A DNA stretch of 63,578 nucleotides from Polaromonas sp. CF318. Lineage in GTDB: Bacteria; Pseudomonadota; Gammaproteobacteria; Burkholderiales; Burkholderiaceae_C. Positions 49,890-58,172 of the stretch are shown here, one piece after another. The DNA is taken from assembly GCF_000282655.1 (NCBI RefSeq), contig NZ_AKIV01000100.1, forward strand, positions 1-63,578, in the 5' to 3' direction. The stretch's first letter is position 1. Every line of letters begins with the position of its first letter. Under the pieces are notes generated by a model. That model was not told the origin of the DNA. It was given only the letters and a program-made list of their open reading frames with translations, and made no database searches. A program made the position numbers and the translations under genes.

Positions 49890-49966
49890 AACCGTGTACT
49901 TATAAATTGCACGCCGGCCCGGCACACCGCGCCGTCTTCCATGACCCCTCAACTCCACCGCCCTTC

Positions 49967-51169
49967 ATGTCCAAAAGCCTGAGCAGCCTCTGGCTGAAAA
50001 GCATGCGCCGCGTCAGCAAGGTCCAGCAGGCGGAGGGCTTGCGCCTGTTCGAAAGCTTCTTGCCCAAAGGCTCGGTGTTTGGCTTGCCGCGCTCCCGGCT
50101 CAAGGAGGTCAAGCCCGCCGCGGACCTGTCCGCCGCCAAAAAGGCGCGCCGGTCCGCGGCGGCCAAGGCGCGCGCGGCCGCCGGCCTGCCCGGCACCTGG
50201 CGCAAGGCCTGGTTCACTTTACCGGGGGACGGCCTCTACACCGATGCGCGGCGCATGATGTACTGGCTTTACCTCCCCGCCACCGCGGCCGGGGTGTCCG
50301 ATACGCCCGCTACGCCGCGCCCGCTGGTGGTCATGCTGCACGGTTGCCGGCAAACGGCGGCCGACTTCGCGGCGGGCAGCCGCATGAACGAGCTGGCCGA
50401 ACGCAAGGGCTTCGCAGTGCTTTATCCGCAACAATCGGCCGCGGCCGATGCCCATCGTTGCTGGCATTGGTACAGGCGGGCCACGCAGCGGGGGGAGGGC
50501 GATGTCGAGGTGATCGCCGCGATGATCGCTCAGGTGCAGAACAAGCACGGCCTGGACGCCTCGCGCACCTATGTCGCGGGCCTGTCGGCCGGCGCCGCGC
50601 TGGCCGCCATCGTGGCCTTGCGCCATCCGCAGCTGATCGCGGCCGTGGGCATGCACTCGGCGCCGGTGTTCGGCACCACGCATTCGCCCTTCAGCGCCTA
50701 CCGCGCCATGCAGCACGGCTCGGGCTCATCCTACGGCGCGGCCGCGCGCTCCTTTGCCAGCCAGCAGCCGCAGTTCCCGGGCATGCCGGCCCTGCTGATC
50801 CACGGCGACCACGACAGCGTGGTGCGGCGGGTCAACGCCGACCAGCTGGCCGAGCAGTTTGAAATCATCAACGGCCCGGCCATCACCGAGGGCGCGTCGC
50901 GCGAGGGGCCCGTCGTGCGCCGCCATCCCGAGCGCCGCGGCGGCCGGCGGCCGCGCCATGCCTACCAGACCGCCACCTGGTATGCGGGCCGCAAGCCGCA
51001 GCTCGTCAAATGTGATGTGGACATGCTGGGCCACGCCTGGAGCGGCGGCAACGCGAGTTTCGAATTCAACGAGCCCCAGGGGCCCGATGCCTCGCTGCTG
51101 ATGTGGACTTTTTTCAGCCACCACCGCCGCGAGCCGGTGCCTAAGGACGAGACAACAGGCTTGCCATAA
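49967..51169 (+). CDS. PHB-depolymerase-family esterase
   Basis: A 400-residue alpha/beta hydrolase of the extracellular PHB depolymerase/LpqC group. The oxyanion region is VVMLHGCRQTAADFA (about 121-135), the nucleophile lies in VAGLSAGAALAAI (about 203-215), the Asp in IHGDHDSVVRRVN and the His in GHAWSGGN near the C-terminus. It has no signal peptide, only a basic Ala/Lys-rich N-terminal part (about 1-75), so it may act inside the cell or on granules. The frame opens at 49907, but the ATG at 49967 is the natural start. Confidence 0.86.
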   Translation: MSKSLSSLWLKSMRRVSKVQQAEGLRLFESFLPKGSVFGLPRSRLKEVKPAADLSAAKKARRSAAAKARAAAGLPGTWRKAWFTLPGDGLYTDARRMMYWLYLPATAAGVSDTPATPRPLVVMLHGCRQTAADFAAGSRMNELAERKGFAVLYPQQSAAADAHRCWHWYRRATQRGEGDVEVIAAMIAQVQNKHGLDASRTYVAGLSAGAALAAIVALRHPQLIAAVGMHSAPVFGTTHSPFSAYRAMQHGSGSSYGAAARSFASQQPQFPGMPALLIHGDHDSVVRRVNADQLAEQFEIINGPAITEGASREGPVVRRHPERRGGRRPRHAYQTATWYAGRKPQLVKCDVDMLGHAWSGGNASFEFNEPQGPDASLLMWTFFSHHRREPVPKDETTGLP

Positions 51170-52028
51170 AGCCGTCGACAGCCTCGGTGTAGGCGCCGGG
51201 CAGGCCCAGCGTGGCGTTGACCTGCTCGTGCGTGAGGTCCTGCGGCAGCACGCTCGCGCGCACGCCTTTGGCTGCGGCCTTGGCGGCAAAATCGCGCGCC
51301 TGGGGGCAGGGGCCGTCGCCCCGTTGCGTCGAGCACACCAGCAGCATGGGCGTGGCGTCCGGCGCCAGCACGCTGCTGGGCGATACGCTGCGCCAGTAAG
51401 CCGGGTCGGCGCCGAACACCTTGTCGTAAAAGCGCATGTGGTGCGCCCGCATGATGCGCTCCAGGTCCAGCGCCGCGCTGTCGAGCGCGACGGTGCCCAG
51501 CCAGGGGTGGGCGCCGGCCTCGCGCGCCAGCGCCGGCGAGGCCGCCAGCAGGGCCACCAGGTGCGCGCCGGCCGAATGGCCCATGAGGATGAACTTCGCC
51601 GGGTCGCCGCCCCAGGAGGCCGCCAGGCCCTGCGCCTTGGCCAGCGCCGTGGCCACGTCGCGCGCCTGCAGCAGGGGGTCGGCCTGCGGCATCAGGCGGT
51701 AGCCGACCGAGACAAAGACATAGCCCTTCTGCTTGACCCAGTAGGCCACCTTGTTCTCCACCACCTTGGGCATGGCCTTGTTGCCCACCATCCAGGCGCC
51801 GCCGTGCACCATCACGATGACGGGCGCCTTCGCCGTGTTGCCCGCCATGCCCGACGTGGGGGCCGGCAGGTAGACGTCCATGCGCTGTCGCTCGTCCTGG
51901 CCGTAGGGCAGGTCGGCGATACGGCGCACGCCCTCGGGTATCGCCGGCGCGGCCAGGCTCAAGGTGGCGGACAAAAGCAGCGTCGCGACAAGGCCGGCAT
52001 GCCCAGCCCGGGTGGCAAGAAGCGTCAT
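51141..52028 (-). CDS. Exported alpha/beta hydrolase (BD-FAE-like esterase)
   Basis: A 295-residue hydrolase. A signal peptide (GLVATLLLSATLSLAAP, cleavage near residue 27) is followed by HGGAWMVGN (about 76-84), the nucleophile in MGHSAGAHLVAL (about 149-160) and a C-terminal His in LTHEQVN. The ATG at 52028 has a GGAG site; the frame to 52106 is rejected. Its last 29 bases overlap the 3' end of the convergent depolymerase-family gene. The substrate is unknown, perhaps a short ester. Confidence 0.87.
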   Translation of the reverse strand: MTLLATRAGHAGLVATLLLSATLSLAAPAIPEGVRRIADLPYGQDERQRMDVYLPAPTSGMAGNTAKAPVIVMVHGGAWMVGNKAMPKVVENKVAYWVKQKGYVFVSVGYRLMPQADPLLQARDVATALAKAQGLAASWGGDPAKFILMGHSAGAHLVALLAASPALAREAGAHPWLGTVALDSAALDLERIMRAHHMRFYDKVFGADPAYWRSVSPSSVLAPDATPMLLVCSTQRGDGPCPQARDFAAKAAAKGVRASVLPQDLTHEQVNATLGLPGAYTEAVDGFMASLLSRP

Positions 52029-52111
52029 CAAGAATCTCCAGTCAATCAGCGTCCGGTGGGACGGGAAGAAGGCAAAGCCGGCCGTTGTCGAGCTTGAAGC
52101 ATGCATGCGGC

Positions 52112-52417
52112 TCAGCCGGCCGGCTTGCGCGAACCTTTTTTCGACACCACAAAGGTTTCGATGTCGGCCAGCGAAACGGCGCCGCTATGGCCGGTATCGA
52201 TGGCATCAAAGTTTTTGTACACCTTGGGCATTTTGGCCTGTGCTTCTTCGCGTGTCAGCTTGCCGTCCTTGTTGGTGTCGGCCGCGTCAAAGCGCTTTTG
52301 CAATTCGGTGCGGGCTTTTTCCAGGCGGGCGGCGTTGGCTGACTGGGCATGGGCCGCGGTGCCCAGTGCCAGCACGGCCATGATGGAAAAAGCGCGGAGG
52401 TGGAAGGTGGGGGTCAT
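52112..52417 (-). CDS. Exported EF-hand protein
   Basis: 101 residues. A signal peptide (FSIMAVLALGTAAHAQ) is followed by two EF-hand-like loops, DTNKDGKLTREE (about 47-58, complete) and DTGHSGAVSLAD (about 74-85, weaker). It is probably a periplasmic calcium-binding protein. The ATG at 52417 is chosen because it starts the signal peptide. Its neighbour on the same strand (52483-53016) is another exported protein. Confidence 0.83.
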   Translation of the reverse strand: MTPTFHLRAFSIMAVLALGTAAHAQSANAARLEKARTELQKRFDAADTNKDGKLTREEAQAKMPKVYKNFDAIDTGHSGAVSLADIETFVVSKKGSRKPAG

Positions 52418-52482
52418 GAAAGTGCTCCAGGTAAAGGTTGGAAGGTTTGGAAGAATCCGCTCCGGTGGAAGGCCGGGCCCGT

Positions 52483-53016
52483 TCAGCGCGAGGGGCAACT
52501 CATGGCCGTGCCCGTGGCGTCATAGCAGGTCGTGCTGCGCGTGACGCCGGTGGCCTGGTTATAGGACGCCGTGCTTTGCACGCTGTTGCCGGTGGCGGCG
52601 CTGGTGGCCGTGGTGTTGCGGCTGGCGTTCACGCTGCCGTCGGCGGTTTTGCTGCTGCTGCCGCTGCTTTCCACGCTGCCTTTGGCGCCGGTGGCGGCGA
52701 AGCTGCCACTGCGCTCGGCCGAGCCGTCCGCGCTGCGGCTGGCCTGGCCGTTGCGCACGGCGGTGGCACCGTTGGGGCCCGTGGTGGAGACGCTGCCCGC
52801 GGTGCTGGCATTGCCTTGCCCGTCGGCGGTCGTGCTGCGGTTCCGTACCCGCGTGCCGCCTTGCGGGCCCTGGCGGGTGATGGCCTTGCTGACGGTGGCG
52901 CCGCCATCGGCGTGGGTTCGCACCACGTGGCGGCTGGCCGCTTCGGCGGCGGGGGCGGCAAAACCCGCGACCAGCAAGGCACATGTCAGGGCGGTGGCGG
53001 AAAGCGTGGTTTTCAT
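52483..53016 (-). CDS. Exported Ser/Gly/Thr-rich repetitive protein
   Basis: 177 residues. A signal peptide (MKTTLSATALTCALLVAGFA ... AEA) is followed by degenerate repeats of about 12-15 residues rich in G, S, T, N and A (GSVSTTGPNGATAVRNG; GSFAATGAKGSVESSG; GSVNASRNTTATS). Two Cys lie near the C-terminus (TTCYDATGTAMSCPSR). A GGAGTTCGCC-ATG start is clear. It is divergent from an OmpR-type regulator and shares the intergenic region carrying TTTGTCAT repeats. Function unknown; it looks like a surface or periplasmic repeat protein. Confidence 0.78.
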   Translation of the reverse strand: MKTTLSATALTCALLVAGFAAPAAEAASRHVVRTHADGGATVSKAITRQGPQGGTRVRNRSTTADGQGNASTAGSVSTTGPNGATAVRNGQASRSADGSAERSGSFAATGAKGSVESSGSSSKTADGSVNASRNTTATSAATGNSVQSTASYNQATGVTRSTTCYDATGTAMSCPSR

Positions 53017-53165
53017 GGCGAACTCCTTGAAGGTTGGTGTTGAACGGTGAAGGGACTTGAGGTTTCGGCCGTATTGCAGCGCCGTGACGCCACTGTGGCC
53101 GCAAGATGTGAACCAGGCATGGCGGCAAGCGGCCTCTTGATGACAAGGCATGAGCAAACCCCGGC

Positions 53166-53189
53166 TTTGTCATCATTTGTCATGATTTG
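53166..53189. promoter_or_regulatory. Direct repeats, probable OmpR-family response-regulator site
   Basis: TTTGTCAT at 53166-53173 and 53176-53183, with a third partial TTTG at 53186, gives a 10-base period. Tandem repeats at one helical turn are the usual target shape for OmpR/PhoB-type regulators. They lie between the exported repeat protein and the response-regulator gene. Confidence 0.6.
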
Positions 53190-53294
53190 CCGGGCAGGCG
53201 GCCGGGCGCGGGCCGCTACCATGGGGGCATCTTTCTTGCTGCGGGTGTTTCCGATGGTTGTTTTCAACGCGCTTTTGCAGACAGGCCCATCACC

Positions 53295-54044
53295 ATGAGC
53301 GAGCCACTGGCCCGGGTCCTGGTGGTCGACGACGAGGCCGACCTGCGCAGCCTGCTGCAGCGCTACCTGGGCGACCAGGGCTATGCCGTGCGCACGCTGG
53401 AGGACGCCAAAACCCTGGACACCCTGCTGGCGCGCGAGCGCTTTGACGTGCTGGTGCTCGATGTGATGATGCCGGGCGAAGACGGCCTGGCGGTGTGCCG
53501 GCGCCTGCGCGCCCAGGGCGAAACCATTCCCATCGTCATGCTCACCGCCCGCGGCGACCCGGTGGACCGCATCGTCGGGCTGGAAATGGGCGCCGACGAC
53601 TACCTGCCCAAGCCCTTCAACCCGCGCGAACTGCTGGCCCGCATCCAGGCGCTGGTACGTCGCCAGCGCATGCTGGGCGCGCACAGCGGTCCGCTGCCCG
53701 GCCGGGGCACGGTGCGCTTCGGCGACTTCACCCTGGCGCTCGATGCGCGCCGGCTGGACAAAAACGGTGAGGACGTGCCGCTCACCACCGGCGAATTCAG
53801 CCTGTTGCAGGCGATGGCGCTGCATCCCAACCGCCCCCTGGGCCGCGACAGGCTGATCGAGCTGGCCTATGGCCGCGACCACGAAGCCACCGACCGCAGC
53901 ATTGACGTGCAGGTCATGCGCCTGCGCAAGCTGATCGAAGCCGACCCCTCGCAGCCGGCGCACATCCAGACGGTGTGGGGCGTCGGTTATGTGTTTGTGC
54001 CCGAAGGCGGCGCGGCCAGACACGGCAAGGCGGGCAAGCCATGA
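53295..54044 (+). CDS. OmpR-family response regulator
   Basis: 249 residues. The receiver domain has the acidic pair VVDDEADLRS (9-18), phospho-Asp in LVLDVMMPGEDG (about residue 55), Thr in LTARGD (about 83) and Lys in YLPKPFNPREL (about 105). The winged-helix output domain covers about 145-240 (TTGEFSLLQAMALHPNRPLGRDRLIELA). The ATG at 53295 is chosen over an upstream frame start. The kinase gene begins 10 bases after its stop. Confidence 0.95.
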   Translation: MSEPLARVLVVDDEADLRSLLQRYLGDQGYAVRTLEDAKTLDTLLARERFDVLVLDVMMPGEDGLAVCRRLRAQGETIPIVMLTARGDPVDRIVGLEMGADDYLPKPFNPRELLARIQALVRRQRMLGAHSGPLPGRGTVRFGDFTLALDARRLDKNGEDVPLTTGEFSLLQAMALHPNRPLGRDRLIELAYGRDHEATDRSIDVQVMRLRKLIEADPSQPAHIQTVWGVGYVFVPEGGAARHGKAGKP

Positions 54045-54054
54045 GGTTTTTTGC

Positions 54055-55371
54055 ATGACGCTGTTCCCGCGCAGCCTGTTCGGGCGCAACGTGCTGCTCA
54101 TCGTGGTGCTCGTTGTGGTCGGCCAGCTGGCCAGCGCGCTGCTGGTGCGCCAGCTGATCGTCAAGCCGCGGCTGGCGCAGCTGTCGGTGGCGGTGGCCCG
54201 CAACGTCGGCGCCATCCGCGCCGGCCTGGCCGCCATGCCGCCGGCCCAGCGCGAAGCCTTTGTGGCCCAGTTCAACCGCCGTGCCATGCAGGGCATCGCG
54301 GACGACGAGGAAGGCGGAGGCCGCGGCCAGCGCCCGCTCCTGAGCCGGCTTGAGCGGCGCTTCGTCAATGAAGCCTCGCGCGGCATTGCGCTGGAAGGCG
54401 AGGGCTCCGAAATCATCTGGCGCCGCGAGGCCGGCGGCAGCCTGGCTGTGCGGCTGCGCCTCGATGGCGCCGACCATTGGGTGACCTTGCCCGGCGTGCT
54501 GCCGGCGCGCGAATTCACCGGTGCGTGGATCGCGGCCTCGCTCACCAGCGCCTTGCTGGCCTTGCTGGGCGCATTGCTGATCCATCGCCACCTGAACCGG
54601 CCCCTGCGGCGCGTGGTGGCTTCGGCGCACACCCTGGCCGGCGGCGGCAGCCCCCAGCCGCTGCCCGAAGACGGCCCCACGGAAATCGCCGACCTGAGCC
54701 GCAGCTTCAACCAGATGGTGCGCAGCCTGGCCCAGGCCGACGACGAGCGCGCGCTGATGCTGGCGGGGGTGTCGCACGACCTGCGCACGCCGCTGACCAA
54801 GCTGCGCCTGGGCATAGAGATCCTGCGCGAAAAGGCCGATGAGGAACTCATGGCCCGCATGACGCGCGGCGTGGAAGAAATGGACGCCATCATCGGCCAG
54901 TTCCTGGACTTTGCCCGCAGCACCGACAGCGAAGCCCCGGTACCCGTGTCGCTGGATGCGCTGGCGGCCGAGGTGGCGGCCGCCTCGGCCGGCCAGGGCA
55001 TGCCGGTGGCGCTGGAGGCCGGCAACGCGCCGCCCGTGCCCCTGCGCCCGCGCGCGATGCGCCGCGTGCTCACCAACCTCGTCGAAAACGCCTGGCGCCA
55101 CGGCCTGCCGCCGGTCGTGATCGCTACCGGCAGCTCGGGCGATTCGGCCTGGATAGAGGTGACGGACCATGGCACCGGCATTGCCGCCGCGCAGGCCGAG
55201 GCCTTGAAGCAGCCTTTTCGCCGTGCTGAAAGCACGCGCGGCGGCCCTCCCGGCGCCGGGCTGGGCCTGGCCATCGTGGACCGCATCGTGCGCGTGCATG
55301 GCGGCAGGTTTGAACTGCTGCCGGCCGCAAGCGGCGGACTGTGCGCCCGGATCAGCCTGCCGCGGGCCTGA
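54055..55371 (+). CDS. EnvZ-like sensor histidine kinase
   Basis: 438 residues. TM1 (about 13-35) and TM2 (about 160-180) flank a periplasmic loop, followed by HAMP. The H-box is AGVSHDLRTPLTKLRLG (His about residue 243). The N box is NLVENAWRHG, G1 is VTDHGTGIAA and G2 is GAGLGLAIVDRIV. It autophosphorylates and acts on the response regulator encoded 10 bases upstream. The signal sensed cannot be read; EnvZ-like kinases often answer to osmolarity or envelope state. Confidence 0.94.
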   Translation: MTLFPRSLFGRNVLLIVVLVVVGQLASALLVRQLIVKPRLAQLSVAVARNVGAIRAGLAAMPPAQREAFVAQFNRRAMQGIADDEEGGGRGQRPLLSRLERRFVNEASRGIALEGEGSEIIWRREAGGSLAVRLRLDGADHWVTLPGVLPAREFTGAWIAASLTSALLALLGALLIHRHLNRPLRRVVASAHTLAGGGSPQPLPEDGPTEIADLSRSFNQMVRSLAQADDERALMLAGVSHDLRTPLTKLRLGIEILREKADEELMARMTRGVEEMDAIIGQFLDFARSTDSEAPVPVSLDALAAEVAAASAGQGMPVALEAGNAPPVPLRPRAMRRVLTNLVENAWRHGLPPVVIATGSSGDSAWIEVTDHGTGIAAAQAEALKQPFRRAESTRGGPPGAGLGLAIVDRIVRVHGGRFELLPAASGGLCARISLPRA

Positions 55372-55416
55372 CGCTGCGCCTGCGCCACGCGCCCGCCCAA
55401 GACAAAAACAACAATA

Positions 55417-55476
55417 AAAAAGGCCGACGCGCAGGCGCCGGCCTTGGGATCACCCTGCCTTCAGGGTGCTTTTAAG
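55417..55476. terminator. Two hairpins between the kinase and the convergent beta-barrel gene
   Basis: AAGGCCG-CGC pairs with GCG-CGGCCTT (about 55420-55446), and CACCCTG-CCTT-CAGGGTG is followed by CTTTTA (about 55451-55475). They serve the convergent genes on both sides. Confidence 0.75.
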
Positions 55477-55483
55477 AATGCGC

Positions 55484-56158
55484 TCAGAGGAAGTGGTAGC
55501 GCAGGCCGAAATTGACCTGGTTCACCGCGCTGCTGCCCGTGGAGGACGTGCCGACGCGGTTGTAGCGCACCAGCTCCGCCGTGGCATCCACATTCGGCGA
55601 GATGGCATAGGCCACGCCGGCGCCCAGCGCCAGCGAGGTGTTGGAGCCCGTCGTCGAGACGTTGGCGGTGCTGCCGGTGGCCGACGCCGTATCAAGCGAG
55701 GTATGCCACTGCTCGACACCCGCGCGGCCATAAACCGACCACTGCTTGTCCAGCGGCGCGATGCCCAGCACATGCAGGCCGAAGCCGTGCGCCTTCCAGG
55801 TGCCCGAGGCGCTGTCCGCCGCCGGCGATACGATGGCCGACTGCAGGTCCGTCGAGCCTATGCGGTCATAGCTGGCCTCAAAGGCCAGGTTGGGGTTGAG
55901 TCGGTAACCCAGCCGCAGGCCGCCCGAGGTGCCCGGCGTGCCGGTCGAGGTGCTGCTGCCCAGCCCCTGGTTGGCCAGGGCGCCGTCAATGCTGCCGCCC
56001 AGGCCGGGCGCTCGGCTGGCGGCGATATTGCCGCCGATGTAAACATCCTGTGAGTTTGCCGCCAGCGGCGCCGCCTGTGCCGGTTGCGCCAGCGCGGCGC
56101 CCAGGGACAGCGCGGCGGTGGACAGCCACAACAATTTGGATGAATAGGTGAACTTCAT
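55484..56158 (-). CDS. Outer-membrane beta-barrel protein (OmpA/OmpX-like barrel)
   Basis: 224 residues. A signal peptide (LSTAALSLGAALAQPAQA, cleavage near residue 29) precedes alternating amphipathic strands with Gly/aromatic turns (LRLGYRLNPNLAFEASYDRIG; VYGRAGVEQWHT; LALGAGVAYAIS). It ends in YHFL, with the aromatic C-terminal residue pattern used by the Bam machine (Phe then Leu). No OmpA C-terminal peptidoglycan domain is present. It is downstream of and convergent with the two-component genes, a possible regulon member. Confidence 0.85.
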   Translation of the reverse strand: MKFTYSSKLLWLSTAALSLGAALAQPAQAAPLAANSQDVYIGGNIAASRAPGLGGSIDGALANQGLGSSTSTGTPGTSGGLRLGYRLNPNLAFEASYDRIGSTDLQSAIVSPAADSASGTWKAHGFGLHVLGIAPLDKQWSVYGRAGVEQWHTSLDTASATGSTANVSTTGSNTSLALGAGVAYAISPNVDATAELVRYNRVGTSSTGSSAVNQVNFGLRYHFL

Positions 56159-56302
56159 GTTTTCTCCGGAAAAAGCCGGCGCATGGCGCCGGCAACTTCT
56201 GACCTGCCTGGGCGGGCAACAAGTGCCCTTGTTCAGCCCAGGCCGCGCAGGACCCTGCGCACCGCCATTGAGCGATGGCCCGGTATAGCGGCGGTCTAGC
56301 GC

Positions 56303-56320
56303 CGGTAAACCGACGGTAAA
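56303..56320. promoter_or_regulatory. 11-base-period direct repeat upstream of the beta-barrel gene
   Basis: CGGTAAA at 56303-56309 and 56314-56320 repeats at an 11-base period, about 150 bases upstream of the barrel gene start. It may be a response-regulator site, but its sequence differs from the TTTGTCAT repeats at 53166. Confidence 0.35.
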
Positions 56321-56407
56321 AAAACTGTGACTTTACGCAGCGCGCCGCGCGAGCCGGCCTGCTTCGTCAGTGACGGGTCAGGCCGGCCACCTGGACGCGC
56401 AGTGGCC

Positions 56408-57028
56408 TCAGCCGAACTGCACCAGGTTGAGGACGGGCAACGGGCCGCCGGGGAATTGCGCCAGGCGCGCGCCTACCGCCAGCGCGCCCAGGTCTATGCC
56501 CGAGAAGCCGAGCCGGGCGATCAGCGCGGCCACAGTGGCTTTGGCCGCGGCGTCGTCGCCCGAAAAAAACAGCACACGCTTGCCGCCTTCGCTGCCCGGG
56601 TCGCTGGCCAGCAGCTGGGCCTGCAGGTGGTTGAAGGCCTTGACGACGCGCGCGCCGGGAACCAGGTCGCTGAACACCTCGCTCGAGAGCCGGCCGTTCA
56701 ATTCGGCGGGCTTGAACAGCGGCGCTTCAATCGGGTTGTTGGCGTCGATGACGATGCGGCCGCCGAAATCCGGCAGGCCGGCCAGCGCGGCCGGCAGGCG
56801 GCCCCAGTTGACGGCGACAAACACCATGTCTTTCGCGGCCGCTTCTTCGCGCGTGCCGGCCTTGATGCCCGGAAGTTCGCGCACCAGGTCCTTGAGCGAG
56901 TCCGGGCCGCGGCTGTTGGACAGCGTGGCGGGGATGCCGTGGCGGGCCAGGTTTTTGGCAAAGGCCGTGCCTATGGCGCCGGCGCCGATGATGCCAATGC
57001 TGGGGAAGCTTGTGTTGAGGGTAGACAT
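56408..57028 (-). CDS. NADPH-dependent F420-reductase-type oxidoreductase
   Basis: 206 residues. The Rossmann motif is IGIIGAGAIGTAFAKNLA (11-28), with SNSRGP (about 37-42, NADP 2'-phosphate site) and VIDANNPIE (about 92-100). VKAFNHLQAQLLASDP lies near residue 128. It resembles the NADP-binding domain proteins grouped with F420-dependent reductases, though beta-proteobacteria generally lack F420, so the true substrate is open. It is divergent from a LysR regulator that probably controls it. Confidence 0.85.
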   Translation of the reverse strand: MSTLNTSFPSIGIIGAGAIGTAFAKNLARHGIPATLSNSRGPDSLKDLVRELPGIKAGTREEAAAKDMVFVAVNWGRLPAALAGLPDFGGRIVIDANNPIEAPLFKPAELNGRLSSEVFSDLVPGARVVKAFNHLQAQLLASDPGSEGGKRVLFFSGDDAAAKATVAALIARLGFSGIDLGALAVGARLAQFPGGPLPVLNLVQFG

Positions 57029-57108
57029 GAATTCACTCCTTGGGTTGTCGATGGGTTGTTGAAGGGGGGTTGGTGGAGTGAATGATGGGATTTCGATTGT
57101 GTTTTGAT

Positions 57109-57139
57109 AAGCCAGGAATGGCTTGAATCATCTTCAAGC
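57109..57139. promoter_or_regulatory. Overlapping palindromes, probable LysR operator
   Basis: AAGCCA-GGAA-TGGCTT (57109-57124) overlaps GCTTGAA-TCATC-TTCAAGC (57121-57139). The second contains a symmetric T-N11-A core. It lies 20 bases before the LysR gene and 70-90 bases from the divergent oxidoreductase. Confidence 0.6.
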
Positions 57140-57158
57140 ATTGCTTTAAGATGCCGCC

Positions 57159-58088
57159 ATGGAGACCCTGGCCAACCTTGAGTCCTTTGTGCGCAGCGCC
57201 GAGGGCCGCAGCTTCTCGGCGGCGGCGCGGCGCCTGGTGCTGACACCCGCGGCCGTCAGCCGCAATGTCGCCATGCTGGAGCGCAACCTCGGCGTGCGGC
57301 TGTTCCAGCGCTCCACGCGCAAGCTCACGCTGACCGAAGCCGGCGAACGTTTCCTGGCTTCGATTGGCGGCAACCTCGACGCGCTGCAGTCCGCCATCGC
57401 GGCCCTGGCCGATGACAGCGGCGCGCCCGCCGGCCCGCTCAAGGTCAGCATGTCGCCGACCTTTGGCGTCGAGCACATCCTGCCGCTGCTGCCGGCCTTC
57501 CTGGCACGCTACCCCCTGGTGCGCCCCGACTGGTATTTCGAGAACCGCCCGGTCGACCTGATCGCCGAGGGCTATGACGCCGCCATAGGCGGCGGTTTTG
57601 AGCTCTCGCCCGGTGTGGTGTCGCGCCCCCTGGCGCCCATCCACCTGGTGGCCGTGGCCTCGCCGGCCTTTATGGCCGGGCGCCCACCGCCCACCGATCC
57701 CGCGGGCCTGGCCGGGCTCAGCGGCATCCTGATGCGTTCCAGCGCCACGGGCCGGTTGCGCCAATGGCTGATGCGCGATGCCGCCGGCACCGAAATGCCG
57801 GCCGCCCAGGCCGAATCCGTGGTGGTCAACGACCCCGCCGCCATGCGCGCCGCGGCCCTGATGGGCCTGGGCGTGACCTTGCTCGCGGTGCCCGACGTGC
57901 TGCCGCAGCTGGAACGCGGCGAACTCGTGAGGCTGCTGCCGCGCTGGTATGTGGATGCCGGCGCCATCTCGATTTACTACGCCACGCGCAGCCAGATGCC
58001 CGCCAGGACCCGTGTTTTCATCGACTTTGTGGCCGATGCCTTCGAGCGCGGGCAACTGGGCCGGCGCTTTGCCGGCAGCCTGGGTTAG
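57159..58088 (+). CDS. LysR-family transcriptional regulator
   Basis: 309 residues. The N-terminal helix-turn-helix (FSAAARRLVLTPAAVSRNVAMLERNLGVRLFQR, about 19-51) is followed by a periplasmic-binding-like effector domain (about 90-300). Its opposite neighbour at 56408-57028 is the likely target. Effector unknown. Confidence 0.93.
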   Translation: METLANLESFVRSAEGRSFSAAARRLVLTPAAVSRNVAMLERNLGVRLFQRSTRKLTLTEAGERFLASIGGNLDALQSAIAALADDSGAPAGPLKVSMSPTFGVEHILPLLPAFLARYPLVRPDWYFENRPVDLIAEGYDAAIGGGFELSPGVVSRPLAPIHLVAVASPAFMAGRPPPTDPAGLAGLSGILMRSSATGRLRQWLMRDAAGTEMPAAQAESVVVNDPAAMRAAALMGLGVTLLAVPDVLPQLERGELVRLLPRWYVDAGAISIYYATRSQMPARTRVFIDFVADAFERGQLGRRFAGSLG

Positions 58089-58172
58089 GGACTCCATCGG
58101 GGCGCCAGCAGATACCGCAGACTTCACCCACAATCGCTGTCTTCGCATTCCTTTACAGGCACAAGGCAGTCC

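Noticed and set aside
53013..55400. 795-codon open frame antisense to the two-component genes
   Set aside because: It is opposite a response regulator and kinase with all catalytic motifs; its own translation is low-complexity Arg/Ser-rich.
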